Origin: Acidimicrobiales bacterium
GTDB lineage: Bacteria; Actinomycetota; Acidimicrobiia; Acidimicrobiales; RAAP-2
Length of the DNA stretch: 64,000 nucleotides
Direction: 5' to 3'
Assembly (NCBI GenBank): GCA_025351385.1
Contig: JANXWA010000021.1
Span: forward strand, 1 to 64,000
Positions 39,947 to 47,772 of the stretch are shown piece after piece (the stretch's first letter is position 1; each line of letters starts with the position of its first letter). Both the position numbers and the translations under genes were made by a program. Below the pieces are notes generated by a model. It did no database searches. It had not been told where the DNA came from and saw only the letters and a list, made by a program, of their open reading frames with translations.

Positions 39947-40980
39947 ACGGCGACCGGACGGCGCAGACTGAGGATGAGGACGAAGACCGGCGCGCCGACG
40001 AGCGCCGTGACGACGCCGAGGGGCAGTTCCGACGGGGCCAGCACGGTGCGAGCGATGGTGTCGGCGAGCACGAGGAACGCTGCGCCGAAGAGGACCGAGA
40101 TCGGCAAGATCCGACGGTACGAGGTGCCGACCAGCAGGCGCACGATATGGGGCACGATGATGCCGACGAAGCCGATGAGCCCCACGGCCGACACGACGGC
40201 CGCAGTGCCGAGCGACGACGCCGCGATGACGGCGATGCGGACCTGGCGCACCGGTACCCCGAGTGAGCGCGACTCCTCCTCCCCGACGCTCATGACGTCG
40301 AGGGCCCGGCCGGCCGCCACGCACACGACGACGCAGACGGCGACGTAGGGCAGAACCATCCACACCGAGTGCCAGCTGGCGCTCGCCAGCGAGCCGAGCA
40401 GCCAGATGTAGACACGGGCGATCGAGCCGGTCGACTGCTGCTGGAGGAAGGTCTGGGCGCTCGTGAGGAGCGACGAGACCGCGACCCCCGCGAGGATGAG
40501 CGTCGCCGCGCCCGAACGCGAACTCCGCCCGCCGATCAGCCAGGTGACGATGACCGCGGCCATGGCACCCACGAAGGCGAGCAGCGGCGTCCACGAGGGC
40601 GTCCCGACGCCATTGCCCACGTTGACGATCGCGAACGTGGCACCGAGCCCGGCCCCGGCCGCGACGCCGAGCAGATAGGGGTCGGCGAGCGGGTTGCGAA
40701 AGACCCCCTGGTAGGTGCCCCCCGCGACGGCCAGCATCGCCCCGGCGAGGAGGCCCAGCACCATGCGCGGGGCGCGCAGTTGCCAGACGATCGTCGATTG
40801 GAGAGACGTGAGCGTACTGTGGCCGAGGCCGACGTGGGCGAAGGCCGAACCGACGACCCGCCACGTGCCGATCGACGTCGGGCCGACGACCAGCCCGACG
40901 ACGACTGCGACACCCAGTCCGACGACGCAGAGCCCCGCGACGACGCCCACACGGCGCGCGGTCGGAGGGTTGACCGGCAA
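39943..40980 (-). CDS. btuC: BtuC/FecCD-type ABC transporter permease
   Basis: A 345-aa polytopic permease of the FecCD family with about ten helices. RAPRMVLGLLAGAMLAVAGG and YQGVFRNPLADPYLLGVAAG are diagnostic for the family, and GFVGIIVPHIVRLLVG is the conserved late segment. It lies 4 bp after btuF, in the middle of the three-gene operon. Confidence 0.9.
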   Translation of the reverse strand: MPVNPPTARRVGVVAGLCVVGLGVAVVVGLVVGPTSIGTWRVVGSAFAHVGLGHSTLTSLQSTIVWQLRAPRMVLGLLAGAMLAVAGGTYQGVFRNPLADPYLLGVAAGAGLGATFAIVNVGNGVGTPSWTPLLAFVGAMAAVIVTWLIGGRSSRSGAATLILAGVAVSSLLTSAQTFLQQQSTGSIARVYIWLLGSLASASWHSVWMVLPYVAVCVVVCVAAGRALDVMSVGEEESRSLGVPVRQVRIAVIAASSLGTAAVVSAVGLIGFVGIIVPHIVRLLVGTSYRRILPISVLFGAAFLVLADTIARTVLAPSELPLGVVTALVGAPVFVLILSLRRPVAV

Positions 40981-40984
40981 GGGT

Positions 40985-41902
40985 CTAGCGCCAGAGCTTC
41001 GCGTTGTGCAAGGAGCCCTTCACCGCGAAGGCCATCTCGTGCAGCAAGAGCACCAGACGGGGGCCCCAGCGTGAGGCGACGTCGTCGTTCAGCGTGATGA
41101 CCTCGCCGTCCATCACGGCAGCGACCTTGGAGAATCCCGGTCGCTTCGCCAGTGACGCGGCCGACGCCTTGCAACAGACGCTGTCGGCGAGGAAGATCAA
41201 CTTGGGGTTCGCGCTCACGACGTACTCGCCCGACAGCTGCGGGTAGCCCGCGTCGGCCGACGTTCCCTTGGCGTCGGCGATGTTGACGACCCCGAGGGAC
41301 TTCAACAGCGTGCCAACGAACGTCCGGCTCGTCAGCGAGTAGTACGTCGTGTCGAGCTCGTAGTACGCGGTGAGGACCTTGCCGGGGTGGGCGGGGATCG
41401 AGCGCACCAGCGACTTCATCGACTGGTCGAGCGAACGAGCGAGGCGGCCGGCGGAAGTGCCGTGACCGGTGAGCTCACCGAGTCGCACGATCTGGCTGAG
41501 CGCGCCCGCTGTCGTCGTCGGGGCGTCCATCTCCACGACTCGTACGCCCACGGCGGCGAGCTTTGCCTTGATGGAGTTCGCGTCGTAGGAGATCACCACC
41601 AGGTCCGGCTTGGTCGAGGGGTGCGAAGCCGTCTTCTTGCAGATCCCGATGATCGCTTCGACACTCGGGTTGAGCGCGTCGACTCGCTGGGTGGGCAGGC
41701 CGGCCGTTGGGAAGTTGGCGTCCTTGTCGACCGCCTGGACCTGGTGACCGGCCCCGATGGCGTAGAGCGTCTCGGTCGCCGAGGGCGAGAGCGACACAAT
41801 GCACTGAGGGGTCGTCACGGCCAGAGCGGACGTGGAGCCGACGAGCGGCAGAGCCAGGGTGCCCACGAGGACCGCGAAGGTCAACCGGGGGATCTTGAAC
41901 AT
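40985..41902 (-). CDS. btuF: Cobalamin-type ABC transporter substrate-binding protein
   Basis: A 305-aa secreted binding protein. Residues 1-28 form a signal peptide (LTFAVLVGTLALPLVGSTSALA); no lipobox Cys is evident at the cleavage site. The BtuF/FhuD-like body starts with CIVSLSPSATETLYAIGAGHQV and contains PDLVVISYDANSIKAKL. The AAAGGAG ribosome binding site lies inside a hairpin of the upstream cobalamin riboswitch, the strongest reason to assign cobalamin rather than heme or siderophore as ligand. Confidence 0.9.
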   Translation of the reverse strand: MFKIPRLTFAVLVGTLALPLVGSTSALAVTTPQCIVSLSPSATETLYAIGAGHQVQAVDKDANFPTAGLPTQRVDALNPSVEAIIGICKKTASHPSTKPDLVVISYDANSIKAKLAAVGVRVVEMDAPTTTAGALSQIVRLGELTGHGTSAGRLARSLDQSMKSLVRSIPAHPGKVLTAYYELDTTYYSLTSRTFVGTLLKSLGVVNIADAKGTSADAGYPQLSGEYVVSANPKLIFLADSVCCKASAASLAKRPGFSKVAAVMDGEVITLNDDVASRWGPRLVLLLHEMAFAVKGSLHNAKLWR

Positions 41903-42089
41903 GGATATCTCCTTTCCGTCGAAGTGGGTTGGGCGACGGATGGATATCCGAACGACCGCTCCTTACCTCGAGAGCTGTCTTTCACATCTCCTCGCGGAAG
42001 GCGACCTGGCTACATGGTCTTCTCGCGATGACCACTTACAGTTGCGGGACAGCGTTGGAATCTCACCAACTTCGCTGCCGCGAGGCACC
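41903..42089 (-). ncRNA. Cobalamin riboswitch with Shine-Dalgarno-sequestering platform
   Basis: The minus-strand leader of btuF contains the conserved core GTTGGTGAGATTCCAACGC, CTGTCCCGCAACTGT and the B12 box AGCCAGGTCGCC (42000-42011). An 8-bp closing stem, CCTCGCGG (42078-42085) with CCGCGAGG (41990-41997), brackets it. Downstream, GGATATCC (41942-41949) pairs with GATATCC (41903-41909), and CCGTCG/CGACGG (41934-41939 with 41916-41921) extends the helix, enclosing the AAAGGAG site. This predicts translational control: high cobalamin should shut off btuFCD. The aptamer is secure; the platform is inferred from base pairing. Confidence 0.92.
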
Positions 42090-42198
42090 ATTGACCCTAC
42101 CGCATCGGATCGGCGACGTCTAGGGGACGTTCAATCGCGACGGCTCGACGCGTCCGCCGCGCAGTTCGATCGGTCAGCGAGCGACGCGGTGGTCGTGA

Positions 42199-43053
42199 CT
42201 AACGAATCACGTCCCACCAGATCGTCGCGAGTTCCCGCTCGATCGGTTCTGGCCGACGAGCAATGAACTCACGGACCTCGTCGTGACGCGCCGACGGCAG
42301 GCAGAGCCTGATGCGAACGAAGTGCGCCACCTGGTCGACGTCGACGAAGGAGCGAGGCGGACCCGACCAGCGCTCTTGTGATGCGGGATATCCCAACTCG
42401 TCGAGGACATCCATGAGGTCATCGGGTGTGGGACCGACCGGCCGTTCGAGTCCCCAGAAGAACTGCCACGCCTCGTTGAGGTTCGAGAGAGGGTGACTGG
42501 TGGGCATCTCCAACACGACCCGGTGACGGGCATGGACATCAAGTCCCACGAGGAAGGGGTCGATGTCGCCCACGTTGTAGACCACGTGATGTGCGGTGAC
42601 GACATCCGCGGTCGGCGCCGCGCCGGCCACCTCCGGCCAGTTGCCCTCGATGGTGCGAAACTCGAGACCGCGCGCGGTGGCGTTTCGCTCGAACATCGCG
42701 AGCATCTCCGCCTGATGGTCGACCCCGATCACGATCCGTACTTCGGGCACGAGGGCCAGGGCCGCCACGCCGCCACCACAGCCCACGTCGAGCACGCTCG
42801 CCTCGTCGCCCAAGGACTCCCTCGCGCGGTCGTGCGACGGCGAAGCCGTCGCGACCGCTGGCGCGTCGAAGAGCGTCGGAGGATGGATCCAGGGACTCTC
42901 CTCTGCCTGGCCCACGATCTCATCGGGGATCGCCCATGACTCGAGGGCCTGGCGCCACCGCGCCGAAGCGCTCAACGGTCCTGATGTCCACGAAGCCGCG
43001 AGAAGAACCCGCCGCTCGACGGCTCGGTGAGCGAGTTCTCGCGACATCGGCAT
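42199..43053 (-). CDS. Class I SAM-dependent methyltransferase, target unknown
   Basis: 284 aa if read from the ATG at 43053 (MPMSRELAHRAV), or two residues fewer from 43047. SAM motif I is VLDVGCGGGVAALAL near residue 90; VIGVDHQAEMLAMF and DVVTAHHVVYNVGDI follow. The C-terminal half (SFVDVDQVAHFVRIRLCLP) gives no substrate hint. The start overlaps the Cys-rich small gene by about 80 nt in another frame, so the true N-terminus is uncertain. It lies downstream of the CoA-disulfide reductase and before the riboswitch. Confidence 0.72.
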   Translation of the reverse strand: MPMSRELAHRAVERRVLLAASWTSGPLSASARWRQALESWAIPDEIVGQAEESPWIHPPTLFDAPAVATASPSHDRARESLGDEASVLDVGCGGGVAALALVPEVRIVIGVDHQAEMLAMFERNATARGLEFRTIEGNWPEVAGAAPTADVVTAHHVVYNVGDIDPFLVGLDVHARHRVVLEMPTSHPLSNLNEAWQFFWGLERPVGPTPDDLMDVLDELGYPASQERWSGPPRSFVDVDQVAHFVRIRLCLPSARHDEVREFIARRPEPIERELATIWWDVIR

Positions 43054-43154
43054 CGTTGGTCCTTCGCCACACCGGCCAACGCCTGTTCGACGTGGTTGCC
43101 GCAACCCTTCCACGTCGCCTTGGCGCATCGCTTGCACGTCGTCCTACTGCACAT
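42972..43154 (-). CDS. Cys-rich small protein (putative zinc-binding)
   Basis: A 60-aa protein from the ATG at 43154 with GAAAGGCAG upstream. The N-terminal 40 residues carry six Cys: MCSRTTCKRCAKATWKGCGN, then HVEQALAGV and QRCRC. This matches, from memory, a small actinobacterial protein of the pattern MCRxxTCKxCGKxTWxGCGxHVxQVLxxVPxxQRC, of unknown function. The CxxC-like pairs suggest metal binding. The last 20 residues overlap the methyltransferase start in a different frame and look unconserved. It lies 30 bp after the CoA-disulfide reductase stop and may be co-transcribed. Confidence 0.65.
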   Translation of the reverse strand: MCSRTTCKRCAKATWKGCGNHVEQALAGVAKDQRCRCRENSLTEPSSGGFFSRLRGHQDR

Positions 43155-43184
43155 CTGGTCACTGCCTTTCACTAGAAATCGGAC

Positions 43185-44828
43185 TCAGCCGACGGGGTGG
43201 AGCCTCTTCGCACTCGGTGAGTTTCGCCACGTCTCGTAGCCCCCGTCCAGGTTGCTGGCCCCGACGCCGAGTTCGTTGAGCAGCGTGACCGCGGTGTGGC
43301 CCCGCTTGCCAACCTGGCAGGTCACGATCACGTGATCGGCCTGGAACTCGTCGAGACGTTCACGCAGCTCGTCGAGCGGGATGTTGACCGCGCCCGGGAT
43401 CGAGCCGCCGGCGAACTCCTTGGCCGTGCGCACGTCGACGACCTGAGCGCCCGCCGACTGCATTGCCTCGACCTCGTTCCACTGGACCGTGCGCACGAGA
43501 CCGGTCAATACGTTCTCGGCGATGTAGCCAAGCATGTTGACGGGGTCCTTCGCCGAACTGAACGGTGGGGCGTAGGCCAGCTCTAGGTCCGCGAGCTCGG
43601 GGGCGGTGATGCCGCCGCGGATCGCGGTCGCGAGCACGTCAATGCGCTTGTCGACTCCTTCCGGCCCTACTCCCTGCGCTCCCAGGATGGTCCCGTCAGT
43701 GGGGTCGATCAGCAACTTGAGGGCCATGTCCTTGGCGCCGGGGTAGTAGGCAGCGTGCGAGCCGGGGTGGGCGTGGATGACGACGGGGGTGCGCCCCGCG
43801 GCGACCAGGCGCTTCTCGTTCCAACCAGTCGCGGCGATCGTCAGTCCGAACACCTTGACGATCACCGTCCCGATCGCCGGCAGTGGTCGAACCGGACGTC
43901 GCGCGATGTGGTCGGCGACCACCCGGCCCTGGCGATTGGCGATGTTCGCGAGAGGGACCAGGGTGGAACTGGCGTCGAGGGCGTCGAACTTCTCGACGGC
44001 GTCGCCAACGGCGTAGATGGTGTGGACGCTCGTCCGATTGAAGTCGTCGACGGCGATGCCGCCGCGAGGACCGATCGTGAGGCCGGCGTCGCGCGCGAGG
44101 CCGGTCTCAGGACGCATGCCAACGGCGACGACTACCAGGTCGGCCGCGAGCAGCTCGCCGGAGTCGAGCTCCACGGTGCTCTCGTGCACGGCCACGACGG
44201 CCGCGCCGAGGTGCAGCCTTATGCCGTTGCTTTCCAGCTCCTGCGCGGCCAGTTGGGCCATCTCCGGGTCGAGCGGGTCGAGGACCTGCGCGGCGACGTC
44301 GACGATCGAGGTGTCGATGCCGCGATGACGGAGGTTCTCCGCGACCTCGACGCCGATGAAGCCGCCGCCGATCACGACGGCGTGGCGGGGCGTGAGAGCG
44401 ACCGCCAGGGACATCCGCTCGACGTCCTCGACGTTGCGCAGCGGCAGGGCGCGGGCGATCCCCGGGATCGGCGGGATGATCGGCGATGCACCAGGACTGA
44501 GCACGAGCACGTCGTAGTCGACCGAGCTCGTCTCACCGGTGTCGTGGTTCACGACGGTGACCCGTTTCGCCTCGGCGTCCACCGCGACCACCTCGTGGTG
44601 CACCCGAACATCGATGCGGAAGCGTTGGTGGAGTGACTCGGGGGTCTGGAGCAGGAGCGCCGAACGCTCCTCGATCACGCCGCCCACGAAGTAGGGCAGG
44701 CCGCAGTTCGCGTACGAGACGTGCCCGCTCTTTTCGAAGACGATGATCTCCGCGTCGTTGTCCAGGCGACGCAAACGTGTCGCGGCGGACATCCCGCCCG
44801 CGACTCCACCCACGATCAGTACTTTCAT
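43185..44828 (-). CDS. CoA-disulfide reductase fused to a rhodanese domain
   Basis: 547 aa. Residues 1-440 are an FAD/NAD(P)H disulfide reductase: VLIVGGVAGGMSAATRLRR at the N-terminus, the single active Cys in VSYANCGLPYFVGG, a second dinucleotide fold HAVVIGGGFIGVEVAENL, and TIYAVGDAVE. Residues ~455-547 are a rhodanese with active Cys in VIVTCQVGKRGHTA. The CoADR-RHD type reduces CoA persulfide and polysulfides. In the sqr operon it would process sulfane sulfur made from sulfide. TAAGGAGC precedes the ATG. Confidence 0.9.
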   Translation of the reverse strand: MKVLIVGGVAGGMSAATRLRRLDNDAEIIVFEKSGHVSYANCGLPYFVGGVIEERSALLLQTPESLHQRFRIDVRVHHEVVAVDAEAKRVTVVNHDTGETSSVDYDVLVLSPGASPIIPPIPGIARALPLRNVEDVERMSLAVALTPRHAVVIGGGFIGVEVAENLRHRGIDTSIVDVAAQVLDPLDPEMAQLAAQELESNGIRLHLGAAVVAVHESTVELDSGELLAADLVVVAVGMRPETGLARDAGLTIGPRGGIAVDDFNRTSVHTIYAVGDAVEKFDALDASSTLVPLANIANRQGRVVADHIARRPVRPLPAIGTVIVKVFGLTIAATGWNEKRLVAAGRTPVVIHAHPGSHAAYYPGAKDMALKLLIDPTDGTILGAQGVGPEGVDKRIDVLATAIRGGITAPELADLELAYAPPFSSAKDPVNMLGYIAENVLTGLVRTVQWNEVEAMQSAGAQVVDVRTAKEFAGGSIPGAVNIPLDELRERLDEFQADHVIVTCQVGKRGHTAVTLLNELGVGASNLDGGYETWRNSPSAKRLHPVG

Positions 44829-44836
44829 AGTGCTCC

Positions 44837-45124
44837 TTACGCCAGGCTCAAGAAGAGCTTCTGCAGTTTCAGGGTCATCGCATCACCATCGATGGTGGGA
44901 TCGGCGATGCACTCGCGAAGGCTCGCCGAGATCAGCGTGAAGGCCGCCGTATTGATGGCCTTGCCGACCGCGGCCATCTGCATCACCACGTCCTCGCACG
45001 AGCGCCCCTCTTCGAGCATTCGCACGATCGCCCCCATCTGACCGTGGGCCCGCTTCAGACGCTTCGTGATGGCGATCACCTGCTCCTGGTCCTGGAGAAC
45101 GTGTGCCGTTGCCGTCGTGACCAT
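44837..45124 (-). CDS. CsoR/CstR-family repressor, likely persulfide-sensing
   Basis: A 95-aa all-helical repressor (DUF156 family). Conserved Cys occur in EEGRSCEDVVMQM and SLRECIADP, the two positions that form the sensing pair. The His next to the second Cys in copper-sensing CsoR (HxxHC-like) is not present; the segment reads SASLRECI. Lack of that ligand and the sulfide-oxidation neighbours favour a CstR-like persulfide sensor. A matching operator lies upstream of sqr. The start follows ATGAGGAGCATCA. Confidence 0.85.
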   Translation of the reverse strand: MVTTATAHVLQDQEQVIAITKRLKRAHGQMGAIVRMLEEGRSCEDVVMQMAAVGKAINTAAFTLISASLRECIADPTIDGDAMTLKLQKLFLSLA

Positions 45125-45172
45125 TGATGCTCCTCATCTTCTTCTGGCCGGCCCCGCCGACCCGATCTGTAG

Positions 45173-45319
45173 TTAGTGACTGCCCTTGGTGATCATGGTC
45201 AACATTCGCACGTTGATCGCGGCGAAGCGCCAGAGCTGGAACAGCAGGTTCTTTCGGCGCCTGAGCGTCTGGCCCGTCGGGAGAGGGGCGGCGGCGATAC
45301 TGGCGTTGGCGTTATCCAC
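45173..45319 (-). CDS. 48-aa basic small protein of the sulfide operon
   Basis: GTG 45319 with AAGGAG eight bases upstream opens a 48-codon frame ending TAA at 45173. The protein has a short Ala/Asn/Pro-rich start, PLPTGQTLRRRKNLLFQLWR in the middle, and FAAINVRMLTMITKGSH at the end. One amphipathic or membrane-associated helix is likely (LLFQLWRFAAINVRML). It sits between sqr and the repressor gene in the same direction with no room for anything else. From memory similar FQLWRFAA-type peptides accompany actinobacterial sqr genes. The function is unknown. Confidence 0.65.
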   Translation of the reverse strand: MDNANASIAAAPLPTGQTLRRRKNLLFQLWRFAAINVRMLTMITKGSH

Positions 45320-45346
45320 GGGGGCTCCTTGGTGGTGGTCGGCGGC

Positions 45347-46804
45347 TCATTCGGGGATCATGAACCAGAGCGGTCGAGCCTTGGCCTTGTAGATGAACAC
45401 CAGATGGAGCATGTACTTGATCCAGTGACCGGCGAGGCCGATCTCACCGAAGGTGTCCTTCAGGCTTCGCCCCGTTTCGGGGTACCGCTGGAAGTCGGGC
45501 ACCACCGGATACATCGTCATCGCGGCGGCCGATCCGTTACGCAGGCCGACACCGGCCGACGCGACGCACGCCGCGCCCATCGTGGCCATCGACGCCTTGT
45601 GGGGCGCCACGGACTCACCGGACTTGATCCGGTCCGCGATCGTCAGGGCCACGGTCTTTCCCATGACGCCCGAGGGCATGCCAGTGCGCGGGGGCGCCGG
45701 GGTGATGACGGTGCCGTTCGGACTGGTGCGCGGACGCGATATCTGGTGAGGCGGCGCGAAGGCGATCCCCACTCCGAAGACGTTCGCGAACCGTGCACTC
45801 TCGTACGTGGAGGGCCAGTCTTCGGCCCGCCACTCTTCGTACGGCGTCGCGGCGTAGTTCGCGTCGACCTTCATGAAGCCGCTCGGGGCGAAGACCTCCG
45901 AGGAGACCTCCTGGCCCGTCGCGTCGAACGCCTGGAGGTCGGCCCCCCGAAAGGGCGGGAGCAGCATGGCGAAATCGAATTCGAGCGTGCTCTTCGTGCC
46001 GTCGAGCTGCTCGTAGTGGATGACGCCCGGTTCGATCATCTCGACGTGCGCCTGCAGCACCGCGTGGACCCCGCGCTCGCGAAAGAGCGACTCGGTCCAC
46101 ATCTTGCTCGTCGTCTCGAACCCGCGCTGGGCGAAGACCATTCCTCCGACTCCGAAGTCACCCAGTTCGTACTCGTTCGTGAAGTAAGTGACGTCGGCCA
46201 TCTCGCGCACGCCGGCCGCGCGAAGCTCGTGCTCGACGTTGAAGGTGTACTCGAAGGCGGCTCCCTCGCACGTGCAGGTGCCGTGCCCGACACCGATGAC
46301 CAGGCGCTGGCGCTCGCCGTTCCTCATCCGCTCGATGACCGCGGCCAGCCGGGCCGCCGTCTCGGTCGCGTGCTGCGCGGTGCAGACCGAGAGTGTGTGG
46401 CCGTCGGGCCCGAGGCCGGGTGTGGCAGCGAAGTTGAGCTTCGGCCCGGTGGCGTTGATCAGGTAGTCGTAGCTGAGGGTCGCGCTCTCGTTCACCCGTG
46501 CCGGATCCGTGTACGTGATCGCGACGTGCGGTGACGCGACGTCGCTCGAGCCTTCGGGGTAGAGCGCCGTCGCGAGTGCCTGGTGGAACTCGATGCCCTT
46601 GCGGCGGTAGATCGGCGCGAGGGGAAAGGTCACCTGGTCGGAGGTCATCTTGCCGACGCCGACCCAGATGTTCGAGGGGATCCAGTTCCACTTCGAGTTG
46701 GGCGACACGACGACGACCTGGTCGCCCTTGCCCAGCATGCGGCGAAGGTGCAGGGCGGCCGTATGGCCCGAGATACCGGCGCCCAACACCACGACTCGTG
46801 CCAT
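45347..46804 (-). CDS. sqr: Sulfide:quinone oxidoreductase
   Basis: 485 aa from the ATG at 46804 with AAAGGAG upstream. A membrane-associated flavoprotein that oxidises sulfide and passes electrons to quinone. The FAD fold VVVLGAGISGHTAALHLRRM, the segment KWNWIPSNIWVGVG, and three Cys positions typical of SQR are visible: SVCTAQHATE, GTCTCEGAAFEY and GAACVASAG. The C-terminal amphipathic part (HWIKYMLHLVFIYKAK) could bind the membrane. It is the first gene of the operon and has the operator in its promoter. Confidence 0.9.
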   Translation of the reverse strand: MARVVVLGAGISGHTAALHLRRMLGKGDQVVVVSPNSKWNWIPSNIWVGVGKMTSDQVTFPLAPIYRRKGIEFHQALATALYPEGSSDVASPHVAITYTDPARVNESATLSYDYLINATGPKLNFAATPGLGPDGHTLSVCTAQHATETAARLAAVIERMRNGERQRLVIGVGHGTCTCEGAAFEYTFNVEHELRAAGVREMADVTYFTNEYELGDFGVGGMVFAQRGFETTSKMWTESLFRERGVHAVLQAHVEMIEPGVIHYEQLDGTKSTLEFDFAMLLPPFRGADLQAFDATGQEVSSEVFAPSGFMKVDANYAATPYEEWRAEDWPSTYESARFANVFGVGIAFAPPHQISRPRTSPNGTVITPAPPRTGMPSGVMGKTVALTIADRIKSGESVAPHKASMATMGAACVASAGVGLRNGSAAAMTMYPVVPDFQRYPETGRSLKDTFGEIGLAGHWIKYMLHLVFIYKAKARPLWFMIPE

Positions 46805-46869
46805 GTCGTACTCCTTTGCGTCTCGCGTCCCACGGTCTGAACGACGGGACCGAGTTGCCAATCGCGTCG

Positions 46870-46890
46870 ATTATATACCCCCTAGGGTAT
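46870..46890 (-). promoter_or_regulatory. CsoR/CstR-type operator overlapping a perfect -10 box of sqr
   Basis: ATACCCCCTAGGGTAT (46875-46890) has inverted arms ATACCC and GGGTAT around a 4-bp spacer, the shape of CsoR/CstR operators. It abuts TATAAT at 46870-46875 on the minus strand, 65 bp before the sqr ATG, so a bound repressor would cover the spacer region of the promoter. The -35 region is poor (GACTCC). The cognate repressor is encoded in the same operon, which predicts autoregulation and induction by persulfide or sulfide. Confidence 0.8.
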
Positions 46891-46986
46891 CAGGAGTCGC
46901 CCTCCGGCGCAAGTCACCTACGTGGGGCACGACGTCCCCACGTAGGTCATCGGTTCTGTCCAACTGCTCGCACGGGAAGGAACTGG

Positions 46987-47772
46987 CTAGCCGACGGTCA
47001 TGCCTCCGTCGACCGCGATGTCGGCGCCGATAATGGCCGACGAGGCCGGCGAACAGAGCCAGGCGATGGACGACGCCACCTCGATGGGCTCGAGCAGGCG
47101 CCCGATCGGCTGCTGGGACGCGAACTCCTCGCCACTCGAGAGGCCGTAGACCTTCGCCGAGGCCTCGAGGAGGGCGGTGCGAGTGGATCCCGGACTGACG
47201 GAGTTGACCGTGACCCCGTGAGGAGCGAGGTCCATCGCGGCGCTGCGCACGAGTCCGACCACGGCGTGCTTGGCGGCGGAGTAGGCGGCCAGGTGGAACA
47301 GGCCGGTGCGGCCGGCCGCCGACGCGACGGCGACGATGCGACCGTTGGCATCGGGGCCGTTGGCGATGAGCGTCGGCGCGGCCGCCTCGATGAGCCGGCG
47401 CGTGCCCAGCACGTTCACCGACCAGACGGCGTCCCATGCGGCGTCGCTGATCTCCCAGAGCGGCGCGCCGCCGGCGACGACTCCGGCGCAGGCGACGACC
47501 GCGTCAAGACGCCCGAAGTGGCGTACCGCGGTCTCGACGGCCAGCTGCATGTCGGTGGCGCTGCGCACGTCGCCGACGAGGCCGAGTACTGCGTCACCGT
47601 GTCGGGTGACCACCCCGTCGAGCTCGGCGGGGGTCGCAAGAGCGTAGGGAATCTCGGGGATGTCGCGACAGCGGTCGACGACGACGACCCGATAACCCTC
47701 GTTCACGAGGACGTCGACCGTGGCTGCGCCAATGCCCCGCGCCGCGCCGGTCACGATGGCGACGCGGCTCAT
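46987..47772 (-). CDS. Mycofactocin-coupled SDR family oxidoreductase
   Basis: A 261-aa short-chain dehydrogenase. The NAD-binding motif VTGAARGIGAATV is near residue 8, the catalytic Ser region is VASAAGRTG, and YxxxK lies in YSAAKHAVV. The start SRVAIVTGAARGIGAAT followed by RVVVVDRC and YALATPAELDGVV resembles the TIGR04504 subgroup, whose NAD is held tightly and re-oxidised by mycofactocin. It overlaps mftD by 4 nt, direct support for that link. The substrate is not known. Confidence 0.85.
   Translation of the reverse strand: MSRVAIVTGAARGIGAATVDVLVNEGYRVVVVDRCRDIPEIPYALATPAELDGVVTRHGDAVLGLVGDVRSATDMQLAVETAVRHFGRLDAVVACAGVVAGGAPLWEISDAAWDAVWSVNVLGTRRLIEAAAPTLIANGPDANGRIVAVASAAGRTGLFHLAAYSAAKHAVVGLVRSAAMDLAPHGVTVNSVSPGSTRTALLEASAKVYGLSSGEEFASQQPIGRLLEPIEVASSIAWLCSPASSAIIGADIAVDGGMTVG

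Noticed and set aside
46891-46986. Possible mftE or regulator next to the SDR gene
   Set aside because: Only 96 bp remain between the operator and the SDR stop, with no coding frame; no MftE-like peptidase was found anywhere in the window.
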